Shown piece after piece: positions 8,478-17,521 of a DNA stretch of 64,000 nt; position 1 is the first letter of the stretch, and every line of letters begins with the position of its first letter. Below the pieces are notes generated by a model. That model had not been told where the DNA came from. It ran no database searches and worked only from the letters and a program-made list of their open reading frames with translations. The position numbers were made by a program, and so were the translations under genes. The stretch is from Olivibacter domesticus (GTDB lineage Bacteria; Bacteroidota; Bacteroidia; Sphingobacteriales; Sphingobacteriaceae), in NCBI RefSeq assembly GCF_900109575.1, contig NZ_FOAF01000001.1:963662-1027661 (forward strand). The letters run 5' to 3'.

Positions 8478-9714
8478 CTTTTTTTGCTAAGTATAATAAC
8501 GTTGATGAATTTTCTTTGGTAAATAGTCTGTTGGCCGTTTCTTGAATTTCTTCAGCGGTAACTCTTCGGTACTTTTCAATTTCCTGGTTGAATAAATCTG
8601 CATCCCCTAAGAGTTCAAAGTAGGCTAAATTCATCGCCTTATCCAAAATTGACATCTCGGAAAATACCATAGTTGATTCGATTTTATTTTTAACTTTATC
8701 CAGCTCGTAATCCAATATAGGTTCGTCTTTCATTCTTTTTAGTTCGGTCCAAATAGCTGCTTCTGCATTTTCCAATGGAACATGCTCTAGAGGCTTACCT
8801 TCCACTATAAACAAACCGTTGTCAATACTTCCTAAAAGGTATGCATTTATTTCACTAAATAATTCTTGCTCTTTCAATAGCTTTCTAAATAACCTTGATG
8901 ACTGTCCACGAGAAAGTATATCAGAAATTAAATCACAAATATAATAAGATGGCGAAGATCTATCATCCATATGGAATGCGATATATATACTATTTACCGG
9001 TACTTTGGCTTCAATTATACTTCTTCTGGCTTCAAGTTGAATAGCTTCACGCGCTATACTTCTATTATATTTCTCTCCGGCAGGAATGTTTTTAAACCAT
9101 TTTTCTGATAGCCTTTTTATATCACTTGTTTTAACATCGCCTGCTACCACCATGATGGCATTTTGCGGTGTGTAGTGTTTTTTAAAGAATGCTTTAACAT
9201 CCTCTATAGAAGCTTGTTCTATGTGGGATAGCTCTTTCCCAATAGTTGCCCACTTATAGGGATGTGTTTTATAGGCTAATGGCCTTAATTTTAACCAAAC
9301 ATCCCCGTAGGGTTGATTCAAATAACGCTGTTTAAATTCTTCAGCTACAACATTTCGTTGTGTTTCTAAACTCTTTGTATTAAAAGCTAAGCTTAACATC
9401 CTGTCGCTTTCCAACCAAAATGCTGTTTCGATATTATTCGCAGGAAGTGTAATGTAATAATTGGTTATATCGTTACTTGTAAATGCATTACTTTCTCCAC
9501 CAACACGTTGTAGCGGCAAATCGTACTGAGGTATATTAACAGATCCTCCAAACATGAGATGCTCAAACAAATGAGCAAATCCAGTTTTATCTGGATCTTC
9601 GTCCCGAGCTCCTACATCATATAAAATATTTACAACTGCCATAGGTGTAGCTTCATCTTCATGAACTAATACTTTTAGGCCATTGCTCAAAGTAAAACGG
9701 TTGAAAGTAATCAT
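8470..9714 (-). CDS. M16 family zinc peptidase, catalytic subunit
   Basis: This 414-residue zinc metallopeptidase has the inverted zinc motif HLFEH at residues 48-52 (in FAHLFEHLMFGGS), with a downstream Glu in VVAEEFKQRY as third ligand. I start it at the ATG at 9714 (MITFNRFTLSNGLKVLVHED), where the family similarity begins; 21 further in-frame codons upstream are unlike the family. It lacks a signal peptide, so it is probably cytoplasmic. It is followed and overlapped by an inactive M16 partner, and the two probably assemble as a heterodimer that degrades peptides. Confidence 0.92.
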   Translation of the reverse strand: MITFNRFTLSNGLKVLVHEDEATPMAVVNILYDVGARDEDPDKTGFAHLFEHLMFGGSVNIPQYDLPLQRVGGESNAFTSNDITNYYITLPANNIETAFWLESDRMLSLAFNTKSLETQRNVVAEEFKQRYLNQPYGDVWLKLRPLAYKTHPYKWATIGKELSHIEQASIEDVKAFFKKHYTPQNAIMVVAGDVKTSDIKRLSEKWFKNIPAGEKYNRSIAREAIQLEARRSIIEAKVPVNSIYIAFHMDDRSSPSYYICDLISDILSRGQSSRLFRKLLKEQELFSEINAYLLGSIDNGLFIVEGKPLEHVPLENAEAAIWTELKRMKDEPILDYELDKVKNKIESTMVFSEMSILDKAMNLAYFELLGDADLFNQEIEKYRRVTAEEIQETANRLFTKENSSTLLYLAKKDD

Positions 9715-9812
9715 GTAATAAGTATTCTTTTTTTGAAAAAACAAACCTAAACAATTTTCACAATAATACTGCTCCAATTAGAATATTGTAAAGCTATCTT
9801 GACTTTAAACTA

Positions 9813-9820
9813 TATTTTTG
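9813..9820 (+). promoter_or_regulatory. Candidate -7 promoter box for the ACC deaminase-like gene
   Basis: TATTTTTG fits the Bacteroidota -7 consensus TAnnTTTG and ends 15 bases before the ATG, giving a very short leader. I see no well-spaced TTG at -33, so this is a partial match only. Confidence 0.4.
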
Positions 9821-9835
9821 TGAAAATTAGTATCG

Positions 9836-10729
9836 ATGATTGATTTGAAATTTTATAGCCCCGTAGAGATGATTAACTATCATAAGTTTGAAAATAAGGG
9901 TTGTCACGTTCATATAAAACGAGATGACCTTATTCATCCATTTATTTCTGGGAACAAATGGCGAAAATTGAAATATACACTCAGGCATGCTAAAAATGAG
10001 AATAGAATGCATTTAGTAACCTTTGGAGGTGCATGGTCTAACCATCTGTTAGCTACCGCTGCCGCTTCTGCCAAGTTTGGATTTAGTAGCACAGCCTATA
10101 TAAGGGGAGAAAAGGTAAGTAATGCGAGTCTCGATTTATGTGAGTTATTCGGTATGCAACTCGTATTTACAGATCGAAATACTTATAAAGACAAGGAGCT
10201 AATCTTTAAAAAGCATCACAAGGAAGATCCTAATACTTATTTCATTGACGAAGGTGGAGCGTCTGTCCACGCGCTGGAGGGCTGTGCGGAGATCATAGAC
10301 GAGCTAACTGACGAATATGACCACATCTTTTGTGCTAGTGGAACAGGCACAACCTTGGTTGGTTTAAATAAGGGGATAAAACGCAACAATAAAAAGACGA
10401 AGCTTCATGGTGTGCCTGTTTTGGCTGGTGGGAATTTCCTTTATGAAGAAATGAAAAGATTGGATCGAGATTGCCAAGATGTTTTATTACATACAGAATA
10501 CCATTTTGGAGGATATGCGAAAACGAAATCTTCTCTTATAGATTTTATTAAAGATTTTGTTTCCAGCACTGGTATTTTAATTGAACCAGTATATACTGGA
10601 AAAATGATGTTTTGTGTGATGGATTTAATAGAAAAAGGATATTTTAAACCAGGAACGAAAATTTTAGTATTGCATACAGGGGGGATTATGGGAATTATGG
10701 GGAAACTAGATTTATTCAAAAAACAGTGA
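9836..10729 (+). CDS. PLP-dependent ACC deaminase / D-cysteine desulfhydrase family enzyme
   Basis: This is a 297-residue fold-type II PLP enzyme. The PLP-lysine region reads KRDDLIHPFISGNKWRKLKY, and the phosphate-binding segment FCASGTGTTLVGL lies in the middle of the protein. Family members break down 1-aminocyclopropane-1-carboxylate or D-cysteine to a 2-oxoacid plus ammonia (and sulfide). Short Bacteroidota members like this one are usually annotated as ACC deaminase/D-cysteine desulfhydrase, and sequence alone does not decide between them. The gene is divergent from the M16 operon and followed by a weak hairpin. Confidence 0.85.
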   Translation: MIDLKFYSPVEMINYHKFENKGCHVHIKRDDLIHPFISGNKWRKLKYTLRHAKNENRMHLVTFGGAWSNHLLATAAASAKFGFSSTAYIRGEKVSNASLDLCELFGMQLVFTDRNTYKDKELIFKKHHKEDPNTYFIDEGGASVHALEGCAEIIDELTDEYDHIFCASGTGTTLVGLNKGIKRNNKKTKLHGVPVLAGGNFLYEEMKRLDRDCQDVLLHTEYHFGGYAKTKSSLIDFIKDFVSSTGILIEPVYTGKMMFCVMDLIEKGYFKPGTKILVLHTGGIMGIMGKLDLFKKQ

Positions 10730-10745
10730 ATCAGTATTAAATTTT

Positions 10746-10776
10746 GTAAAAAACATAATTTATATTGGTTTTTTAC
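10746..10776 (+). terminator. Weak AT-rich hairpin after the ACC deaminase-like gene
   Basis: Arms GTAAAAAAC and GTTTTTTAC with a 13-base loop lie shortly after the stop. They are AT-only apart from the ends, so this is a weak terminator candidate. Confidence 0.4.
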
Positions 10777-10815
10777 CATAAAAAATTATATATTCAAATT
10801 ATATCAACAATAAAA

Positions 10816-10846
10816 TTGCATTTTTCAAAATTTTACACTATGTTTG
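10816..10846 (+). promoter_or_regulatory. Bacteroidota-type promoter of the lysine 6-transaminase gene
   Basis: TTG at 10816-10818, exactly 20 bases, then TATGTTTG at 10839-10846: a full match to the -33 / -7 consensus (TTG-N19-21-TAnnTTTG). Transcription would begin near 10853, about 22 bases before the ATG. Confidence 0.72.
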
Positions 10847-10858
10847 GTTATTAACCAA
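10844..10858. promoter_or_regulatory. Palindromic operator candidate overlapping the lat promoter
   Basis: TTGGTTA-T-TAACCAA is a perfect 15-base palindrome. It shares its first three bases with the -7 box and covers the expected transcription start. The position suits a repressor. Which protein binds is unknown; Lrp/AsnC or GntR-type regulators are plausible for a lysine catabolic gene, but this is inference. Confidence 0.55.
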
Positions 10859-10874
10859 TACAAACATCGTTCAT

Positions 10875-12206
10875 ATGGAAAAGATTTCTGTTACTCCTCA
10901 AAATGCACAATCCATTATTAGCAAGCATGTATTAGCAGATGGTTTAGATCTGACCCTTGATTTAAAAAGAAGTAAGGGAGTTGTTATGTACGATTCTAAG
11001 CATGACCGCGAAATTTTAGATTTTTTCACGTGCTTTGCCTCTGTTCCTTTAGGATATAATCATCCAAAAATGTTAAATGACGAAGGCTTCAAAGAAGATC
11101 TTTTTCTAGCCGCGCTTTCAAATCCGTCAAACTCAGACGTCTATACCATGCAATATGCGAAGTTTGTTGAAACCTTCAGCCGTGTTGGTATACCGCCTTA
11201 CTTACCTCATGCTTTCTTTGTTGCTGGTGGTGGGCTAGCTGTTGAAAATGCGCTTAAAACTGCGATGGATTGGAAGGTTCAAAAGAATTTTCAAAAAGGC
11301 TACATAAAAGAACGAGGCTTTAAGGTTATTCACTTCGAAAAAGCTTTTCATGGCAGAACAGGATACACTATGAGTCTAACAAACACGCAACCGGACAAAA
11401 CAAAATGGTTTGCTAAATTTGATTGGCCAAGAGTAAGCATCCCTGCGATAGAATTCCCTTTTTCTGATGAAGGATATGAAAACCTACAACGTAGGGAACA
11501 ACAATCTTTAGCGCAGATTAAACAAGCATTTGCAGATAATAAAGATGATATTTGTGCCATTATTATAGAGCCTATACAATCTGAAGGGGGTGATAATCAC
11601 GTTAGAAGAGAATTTCTCGAGCAGCTCCGAATTATAGCAAATCAAAACGATGCGCTACTCATTTATGACGAAGTGCAAACTGGTGTGGGGTTGACGGGAA
11701 AATTTTGGTGTCATGAACATTTTGGAGCAAAAGCTAGGCCCGATATTATCGCTTTTGGAAAAAAAATGCAGGTTTGCGGAATTTTAGTGGGCGACAAAAT
11801 TGATGATATAAAAACTAATGTTTTTAAAATTCCTTCCCGTATCAATTCAACATGGGGCGGTAACTTAGTAGATATGGTTCGCGCGACAAAGATATTGGAA
11901 ATAATTGCAGAAGATAAATTGTTGGAAAATGTAACGGAATCTGGTAATCATCTCCAACAAGAATTGTTGACAATCGCTGAAAAACACCCTATCATTAATA
12001 ATGTTAGAGGAAGGGGGCTTTTAGTTGCATTTGATTTTCCAAATAAAGAAACTAGAGATAACTTTTTAAAGAAAAGTTTGGAGCGAAACGTCTTGTTTTT
12101 AGGTTGCGGAGAAAAAAGTATTCGTTTTAGACCGGCATTAATTATACAAAAAGACGAAATAGATAAAGGTTTGTCGATACTGGCAGAAGTATTGCGTATA
12201 CTTTAG
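10875..12206 (+). CDS. lat: L-lysine 6-transaminase (lysine epsilon-aminotransferase)
   Basis: This 443-residue class III PLP aminotransferase moves the epsilon-amino group of lysine to 2-oxoglutarate, giving 2-aminoadipate semialdehyde (cyclising to piperideine-6-carboxylate). The sequence runs from VTPQNAQSIISKHVLADGLD to the end in the pattern of actinobacterial Lat. The PLP lysine is in AFGKKMQVCG (Lys296 or Lys297). LIYDEVQTGVGLTGKFWCHEHFG is the strongly conserved cofactor-binding segment. No partner dehydrogenase is adjacent. The gene has a well-formed promoter with a palindrome, so it is probably repressed under some condition. Class III enzymes are hard to separate by substrate, but the length and motifs favour Lat. 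Confidence 0.88.
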   Translation: MEKISVTPQNAQSIISKHVLADGLDLTLDLKRSKGVVMYDSKHDREILDFFTCFASVPLGYNHPKMLNDEGFKEDLFLAALSNPSNSDVYTMQYAKFVETFSRVGIPPYLPHAFFVAGGGLAVENALKTAMDWKVQKNFQKGYIKERGFKVIHFEKAFHGRTGYTMSLTNTQPDKTKWFAKFDWPRVSIPAIEFPFSDEGYENLQRREQQSLAQIKQAFADNKDDICAIIIEPIQSEGGDNHVRREFLEQLRIIANQNDALLIYDEVQTGVGLTGKFWCHEHFGAKARPDIIAFGKKMQVCGILVGDKIDDIKTNVFKIPSRINSTWGGNLVDMVRATKILEIIAEDKLLENVTESGNHLQQELLTIAEKHPIINNVRGRGLLVAFDFPNKETRDNFLKKSLERNVLFLGCGEKSIRFRPALIIQKDEIDKGLSILAEVLRIL

Positions 12207-12319
12207 AAGACGAAAAATAAGATCCTAAAACAATTTTTTAATAAAATAATGCCGTATATTTTAACTAAAAACGTCCTTCCCTATCGCGAGATGTTATTTG
12301 AAGTTTTATTAATATTATC

Positions 12320-12709
12320 ATGATGAACAAAAGACGAACGTTAGGATTTGGCATTGGTATCTTGTTAGTGCTTTTGTTTATCTTTAAAGATGTTTTTTTT
12401 CTACCTAATGTTGAAAGTTTGAAAGGCGAATTTCATGAAGTTACTTTTGTTAGAAATGAACAAAATACAGGGCCTGTGATCAGGCTATATGTGGTTTCGG
12501 TAGGAAAAAAAGAAGACGCGCAATTTGAGGCTTATGGTAATTTTATGCCTCATACTAAATATGGAATAACCACAGTATTCTTTTTTGATAAAAAATCCCC
12601 TATACCGAGAACAATATCAGAAAACGAGCCTTACTTTAATACTGTTGATTTTAAACCAATAGCAAAATATGAAAAGAATCCTATGGGCAACACTTCCTTA
12701 ACATTTTAA
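12320..12709 (+). CDS. Hypothetical membrane-anchored protein, 129 aa
   Basis: An N-terminal hydrophobic helix after MMNKRR (about residues 8-28) should anchor the protein, leaving a roughly 95-residue beta-rich domain outside the membrane. There is no lipobox. I do not recognise the domain. It lies downstream of lat with its own gap and convergent with the GlxA-type regulator, 19 bases apart. No function is proposed. Confidence 0.65.
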   Translation: MMNKRRTLGFGIGILLVLLFIFKDVFFLPNVESLKGEFHEVTFVRNEQNTGPVIRLYVVSVGKKEDAQFEAYGNFMPHTKYGITTVFFFDKKSPIPRTISENEPYFNTVDFKPIAKYEKNPMGNTSLTF

Positions 12710-12728
12710 GAGGTTATCTCAACATTGT

Positions 12729-13709
12729 CTAGACATTCTGCATTCGATTATACTTATTTTTATATTGTACAGGAGATATACCAGTAATGCGTTTAAAAGT
12801 TGTTCTAAATGATTTTGTATCGCTGTAGCCAACATTATACATTACTTCGTTTACATTTTCATTCGTACTTTCTAAACTTATCTTAGCAGCCTCAATTTTA
12901 ACACGTTGAATATACTCCAATATCGTGTTCGCAGTTGCTTTTTTAAATCTTCTTTCAAGGTTTCTTCTTCCAACACAAAGAACAGAGGCTAATTGATCGA
13001 CAGTTATTTTATTGCGAAAGTTGTTTTCTATGAATTCTTGTGCTCTTTTTATCGTCGTATCTTCATGCTCTTTCTGCCGCTGGAATATTATAAAATGTAA
13101 TTGACTATTACGCTCAATGTCAATTTCAAATATTTTAGATGACTGAATTGCCATATCTCTACCGGCATATTTTTCCAATAGATATAGAATCAGATTTAAT
13201 GAAGAGTAGGCTCCACCACTTGTATAAATGCCATTTTCATCCGTTATAATCTTATAAGGTGCTAAATTTACCTTGGGAAACAAACTACTGAATTCGTCGG
13301 CAGATAACCAGTGGGTGGTACAATTTTTTCCATCAAGTAAGCCTGTTGAAGCTAAGATAAATGCGCCCAAACAAAGAGAAGCAATTTCCGCTCCCAGTTC
13401 ATACTGTTTACGGATCCAATCTTTAAAATCACTATTCAATGATAAGATCTCACTCATATCTCCATGTACAGCAGGAATGATAATTAAATCTGTTTGATGT
13501 ACCTCTTGAATCGTTGTATCAGGTTTGATACTGAACATGCTGTTTGATAACATTATTTCATTAGTGAGTCCGACTAACTGTATCTTAAAAAGTGGCAGTT
13601 TACCCTCCTTCTGTCGTGCCTCATTAATTTTTGTAAACATTTTGTAGGTAGCCTCAATATTACTTAAGCTAGTATTACCTATCGGGATGAGTATTGAAAC
13701 ATGTTTCAT
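12729..13709 (-). CDS. GlxA-type AraC family regulator (DJ-1/PfpI domain plus HTH)
   Basis: This 326-residue transcription factor has an N-terminal glutamine-amidotransferase-like DJ-1/PfpI domain (about residues 1-195; the nucleophile-elbow region reads GAEIASLCLGAFILASTGLLDG, with its Cys). A C-terminal AraC DNA-binding domain follows (about 220-320; VDQLASVLCVGRRNLERRFK, then VMYNVGYSDTKSFRTTFKR). Members often control catabolism of amino acids or quaternary amines, with the N-terminal domain sensing a ligand. The gene has its own consensus promoter. The target is unknown. Confidence 0.92.
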   Translation of the reverse strand: MKHVSILIPIGNTSLSNIEATYKMFTKINEARQKEGKLPLFKIQLVGLTNEIMLSNSMFSIKPDTTIQEVHQTDLIIIPAVHGDMSEILSLNSDFKDWIRKQYELGAEIASLCLGAFILASTGLLDGKNCTTHWLSADEFSSLFPKVNLAPYKIITDENGIYTSGGAYSSLNLILYLLEKYAGRDMAIQSSKIFEIDIERNSQLHFIIFQRQKEHEDTTIKRAQEFIENNFRNKITVDQLASVLCVGRRNLERRFKKATANTILEYIQRVKIEAAKISLESTNENVNEVMYNVGYSDTKSFRTTFKRITGISPVQYKNKYNRMQNV

Positions 13710-13735
13710 TTATTCCTAATTTTAATTTCTACAGT

Positions 13736-13766
13736 CAAAATTATAAGAAAATGACGTCGCAAACAA
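13736..13766 (-). promoter_or_regulatory. Bacteroidota-type promoter of the GlxA-type regulator gene
   Basis: Read on the minus strand: TTG (13766-13764), 20 bases, then TAATTTTG (13743-13736), a full consensus match. The ATG follows 26 bases further on. Confidence 0.65.
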
Positions 13767-13808
13767 CACCTTCCGCTGCCGTATTTACCCCAATAAAAAG
13801 AGTTTGAT

Positions 13809-14732
13809 TTAATTATTTTTTATAGCCAAGCTCCTCCAAAGATAAAAGACAACGTAGCTCTCCCAACCTACAAATTGAGTAAAAAAGTGTTCTATTTTTT
13901 TTAAATCGCCTTTTTCCTTTATTATTTGATGATTAACTAACGCATTTAATAAACCTGCATCTCCATATGGTATACTTGAGGGCTCTCTTAGGCACTTCAT
14001 AAGCGTATAATTGGCTGTCCAGATACCGATACCTCTTAAATCAGTCAAAACCTTTTGTCGGACCATCATATCCGGTAAGCCAAGCAAAAAGTCTTTGCTT
14101 AAGATATTGTTGTCGAATGTGCTTGCTAATTCAATGAGGTACTCCCCCTTTCTACTTGAAAATTGCATATCTTTAAGATCCGCCAACTTTGCTTTAGCCA
14201 AGGTACTATAATCTGGAAAAATATAATAACGAGTGTTTCCATACGAAATAAAATCTCCATATTGCTCTACTAGTCGTCTTTTAAGTTTATAAGCAAAGGA
14301 TAAATTAATCTGTTGACCGATGATGCTCCATGCAAGTGCCTCGAAAAGATCTGGGATTCCAACTAAACGTAAACCATAATATTCTTTTGACATATATGCT
14401 AAAATACGATGGCCCTCGAGTAACTTATAAAATGGAGTCAAATCTCGAGCAAGATCAAACCATTCTGTAATGAATTCAATGATTTGCCTTTTAATATTTT
14501 CTGTCACATTTCCCACAAGTACAGTCGCCCTTAAACATCCTATGTCACCTGTAATTTCTAATAGCAAAAGATCGTTATTGAACTTTATGGCTTTTCTTAT
14601 ACCTTTCTCATGGATAACATGTAAGCAGTCGTCAAAATTTCGATTGAGAAACCAAAGACATTCATCGTAATCAACGTGATTTCCATAAGGTATAGTGATA
14701 CTCTCAATACAATCATCTTTCTGGTTTAGCAT
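13809..14732 (-). CDS. alkA: DNA-3-methyladenine glycosylase II (AlkA-like)
   Basis: This 307-residue helix-hairpin-helix DNA glycosylase removes alkylated purines during base-excision repair. An N-terminal AlkA-type domain is followed by the HhH core (LAWSIIGQQINLSFAYKL, then LTDLRGIGIWTANYTLMKCL). The catalytic aspartate is in SIPYGDAGLLNALV. The protein is cytoplasmic and its length fits AlkA rather than shorter MutY/Nth relatives. It is monocistronic; no Ada or Ogt partner is adjacent. Confidence 0.92.
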   Translation of the reverse strand: MLNQKDDCIESITIPYGNHVDYDECLWFLNRNFDDCLHVIHEKGIRKAIKFNNDLLLLEITGDIGCLRATVLVGNVTENIKRQIIEFITEWFDLARDLTPFYKLLEGHRILAYMSKEYYGLRLVGIPDLFEALAWSIIGQQINLSFAYKLKRRLVEQYGDFISYGNTRYYIFPDYSTLAKAKLADLKDMQFSSRKGEYLIELASTFDNNILSKDFLLGLPDMMVRQKVLTDLRGIGIWTANYTLMKCLREPSSIPYGDAGLLNALVNHQIIKEKGDLKKIEHFFTQFVGWESYVVFYLWRSLAIKNN

Positions 14733-14968
14733 GTTTTGAGCGTTAAATTTTATTTACAAATTACCATACTTGCATACATTAACTATTCGCCCAACGTGTA
14801 TTGCGTAGGAAATAGACTATAAAGATAGTTAGTCTTTCTTAGTTATAGAACCCGTTATTTGCTAAAAGAAATCCTTCAGCTTGAGAAATATATGTAGACA
14901 GAAACTTCAAGATTCATCAATTAAATATGTCACAAACGGTGTAACAGTAATTTAATTAAATTTTTTAC

Positions 14969-14994
14969 AGATACCATTTTTACAAATGGTATCT
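14969..14994 (-). terminator. Hairpin terminator after the CDGSH gene
   Basis: Perfect 11-base arms AGATACCATTT and AAATGGTATCT enclose a four-base loop, 12 bases past the stop of the minus-strand CDGSH gene. The U-tract on that strand is poor, so its efficiency is uncertain. Confidence 0.6.
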
Positions 14995-15005
14995 AGATAG
15001 AAGAA

Positions 15006-15227
15006 TTATTTTTTAGGAGGTAATTCGAAGGCTATCGCTTCATGTTCAAAGTGGCCTTTGTGGGAGCCATCGCAAAATGGTTTATTTGTAGATAAACCAC
15101 ATCTGCATATTGAAACTACTGTTCTTCCTTGTAAACCATAGGTATTACCATGCTTGTCCAAGATTTCAAAATCACCCTCAACCCTCAAAGATCCGTTGTC
15201 ATTAATAGTTAGTTTCGTGCTTGCCAT
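15006..15227 (-). CDS. CDGSH iron-sulfur domain protein (mitoNEET-like)
   Basis: This 73-residue protein has the CDGSH cluster motif CRCGLSTNKPFCDGSH, whose three Cys and one His bind a [2Fe-2S] cluster. There is no membrane anchor, so it is soluble, as bacterial members usually are. Roles in electron or cluster transfer are known for the family; no partner is suggested by the neighbours. A TATTTTTG box on the minus strand at 15248-15241 could be its -7 element. Confidence 0.92.
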   Translation of the reverse strand: MASTKLTINDNGSLRVEGDFEILDKHGNTYGLQGRTVVSICRCGLSTNKPFCDGSHKGHFEHEAIAFELPPKK

Positions 15228-15319
15228 AATTATTTTTTGCCAAAAATAACGAGAGAAGTGAACTTTAATAAATCATATTCTAATTCAGATTCATTCTTCC
15301 TTTTTTATCATTCATGCTA

Positions 15320-16147
15320 TTACAATTCGAGTTCTCCTATCGCTATTTCCACGATCCGAAGATCTAAGTGATTTTTCCCGCCATCATTTAAAAGCCAGGT
15401 GGCCGACAACCCACCCCAAGCTATAATCCATTTAAGTAATCGCTTTTTAGACAAATCGGCTTCTTTCGCGACAACTTCTAATTGCTTAGCTAATCTCCCA
15501 GGTTTCAAAGCGGTTTCTATATCGGGGTTGCAAAAAATATTTGCATAGTCAAAACCGAACTCTCCAATTAGTCGTTTTGGATCGATCGCCAGCCAACCCC
15601 TCTCCTCTGAAAACAAAACGTTTTTATGGTGTAAATCACCGTGTAAAACAGTCACTTGTTCTTGCTGATCAAGTAATTCACGAGCAGTTAACGAACAAAC
15701 TTCAAGAACACCTCCATGCCTTCGCGCTGCCGGAAAAAGCTCTTTAAACCAAACTTCTAGCGGAATTAATTCAAGTAGTTCTTTCCTGCGTGGTTGGTGT
15801 AGTTTTTTTGCAACGGTGCAGATGATCTTGCTAGCATCATCATCTGCACCCCTTTTCACTAAATCAACAAGTGAATGATGTCCATCGATACGCTCCATCA
15901 AGATCACATCATTCCACTGATTATAAACTTTCGCCGCGCCATCACCATCCCACCATGTCATAAGAGCGCTTCCCCATTTTTCTTCCGGTTCAATTGGAAC
16001 TTTAATCATAGCAGGAAGGTTCCTATAGGTTACACGTTGCAATAAACTTGAAGTAGATATAAAGGATTTCTCGTCTGATTTTAATTTCCAAAGTTCCATG
16101 CAATATTTAAGGTGCCTTTTTGCTTCAATAATTTCAAGTCTTGTCAT
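15320..16147 (-). CDS. Aminoglycoside/hydroxyurea phosphotransferase family kinase (APH(6)-like)
   Basis: This 275-residue small-molecule kinase belongs to the family that includes streptomycin 6-kinases and hydroxyurea kinase. The catalytic loop VLHGDLHHKNVLF and the metal-binding DPK in WLAIDPKRLIGEFGFDYANI are intact, so it should be active. An N-terminal part (EEKWGSALMTWWDGDGAAKVY) matches the family's nucleotide-binding region. Whether it confers streptomycin resistance cannot be told from sequence; chromosomal homologues are common in Sphingobacteriaceae. The gene stands alone. Confidence 0.85.
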   Translation of the reverse strand: MTRLEIIEAKRHLKYCMELWKLKSDEKSFISTSSLLQRVTYRNLPAMIKVPIEPEEKWGSALMTWWDGDGAAKVYNQWNDVILMERIDGHHSLVDLVKRGADDDASKIICTVAKKLHQPRRKELLELIPLEVWFKELFPAARRHGGVLEVCSLTARELLDQQEQVTVLHGDLHHKNVLFSEERGWLAIDPKRLIGEFGFDYANIFCNPDIETALKPGRLAKQLEVVAKEADLSKKRLLKWIIAWGGLSATWLLNDGGKNHLDLRIVEIAIGELEL

Positions 16148-16396
16148 ATAATGTTAGTTTTGAATCCCGAAAGACCTTATAATGTGCTTATTAGATGATT
16201 TTGTGTAAGCCACAAACCATTTCGTGTAAATTATTCTTTAAATATAACTTTTCATAATAACTTAACATTTTGAGCGATTAATTTACATCGTATTAGATAC
16301 AATAGATGCATAGTTTTTTATGATAAGAGGATTATTACCTGCCACTCGACTCGGATTTAATTTGACGTAACAGTAAGATCTTTTAAAAAAAAACGA

Positions 16397-16795
16397 ATGA
16401 AAAGGAGAGGAAAACTTAGTTTGATTAATCGTACGGTTTATGATTGGATCAAAACCAGCCAAAAAAATGATCATATGGCACGATGGCAATTCCCTGAAAT
16501 AATCCCTGCTAAGAGTTCTGTTGAGGTGTTTATTGAATGGAAAAAAAACGAGAACATCTGCCTCTTAGGAGATAATTTTATCAACTATGTATTATTTGGT
16601 AGCCGAGATAGATCATTTCAAATAAAAACATCGTCTTTTGATTTTTGTGATCTTGAGATTCATTTTTTAAATCTAAAAACATCCAGACACCCCGTAGGAA
16701 GTGTACTCAGTTTGGGATGGACGAAAAGCGATATGACAGAATTTACTCTTTCCGGTACTGCGGACGAATTCGAGGTTAAAAGTCCTATTCATTAA
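16397..16795 (+). CDS. Hypothetical beta-rich protein, 132 aa
   Basis: This short protein has no signal peptide or membrane helix and is predicted largely beta (LSLINRTVYDWIKTSQKNDH, then IIPAKSSVEVFIEW). The rhythm of a small beta-sandwich with an aromatic, polar N-terminal edge recalls actinoporin- or lectin-like folds, but I cannot name a family. It is preceded by a purine-rich stretch and followed by a long non-coding gap before the lipid megasynthase. The assignment as a real gene rests on codon regularity and an open frame. Confidence 0.55.
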   Translation: MKRRGKLSLINRTVYDWIKTSQKNDHMARWQFPEIIPAKSSVEVFIEWKKNENICLLGDNFINYVLFGSRDRSFQIKTSSFDFCDLEIHFLNLKTSRHPVGSVLSLGWTKSDMTEFTLSGTADEFEVKSPIH

Positions 16796-17490
16796 ACACC
16801 TCCTCATTATAATAAAATCTGGAATAGTAATATTAATATATAGTTTGTTCTTGAAATTAATTTCAAATTTTATAATATCGCAATTTTTTAGCTTCATCAT
16901 CGAGCAAATTCACGATTAACCTTTAACGTTATTCAATTTAACGTTGCTATTTGCTACTTCTTAGTCGATTTCGTAAAATAGGTAAAATCTCCTGCTCATT
17001 TTAACTTATTTACTATATTTTTTCGATGTGCATTATCTCATTTTCTGACAATAAATATTAATAAATAGTTAAATGAAAATAAAAAAAACATGTATACTGT
17101 TAAGAAATTATTTCATTTGCTATTGAGCCACGCTATTTCGCAACTTTATACTGACAAAATCCTTTAAAAGGACTCACATAGCTATTCGATGTAATAAATA
17201 ACTGACTCTCCAGCACGAAAACCACTGAACAAAATGAACAGATAAAGAGAATACATGTTTTACTATCTTGCATAAGAAATATTAAGGGATAGTTAAAAAA
17301 CACTTCAAAACTCTTATTATTATAAAGATAGATATGACTAGTTTACAAATTACCAAAAACTACCAAAGTGGAGATATAGGAGAATTCCAAACTTTCAAAT
17401 GGCATCTTTAACATTGGCTTTAGGCAATTTATTCAAGCAAACAGCAGCATTCACGGTAAAATCACATAGACTGTTTCTCCATTTAAACAC
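16796..17490. other. Long non-coding stretch before the megasynthase operon
   Basis: Nearly 700 bases, very AT-rich, with only short open frames that show no protein-like sequence. I see no tRNA, insertion-sequence end or strong repeat. A six-base inverted pair (ACTATC at about 17260, GATAGT at about 17290) is too weak to interpret. The length suggests room for several regulatory sites controlling the large operon downstream. Confidence 0.5.
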
Positions 17491-17521
17491 TTGTTAGCAA
17501 TGAAAACGCAAAAAAGTTTTG
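17491..17521 (+). promoter_or_regulatory. Candidate promoter of the lipid megasynthase operon
   Basis: TTG at 17491-17493, 20 bases, then AAGTTTTG at 17514-17521, matching TAnnTTTG except for its first base. The leader would be about 65 bases. Confidence 0.42.

Noticed and set aside
15320-16147. Reading the APH(6)-like kinase and TetA-like exporter as an acquired resistance island
   Set aside because: No mobile-element ends, integrase, or composition change around either gene; both families are common chromosomal genes in this group.
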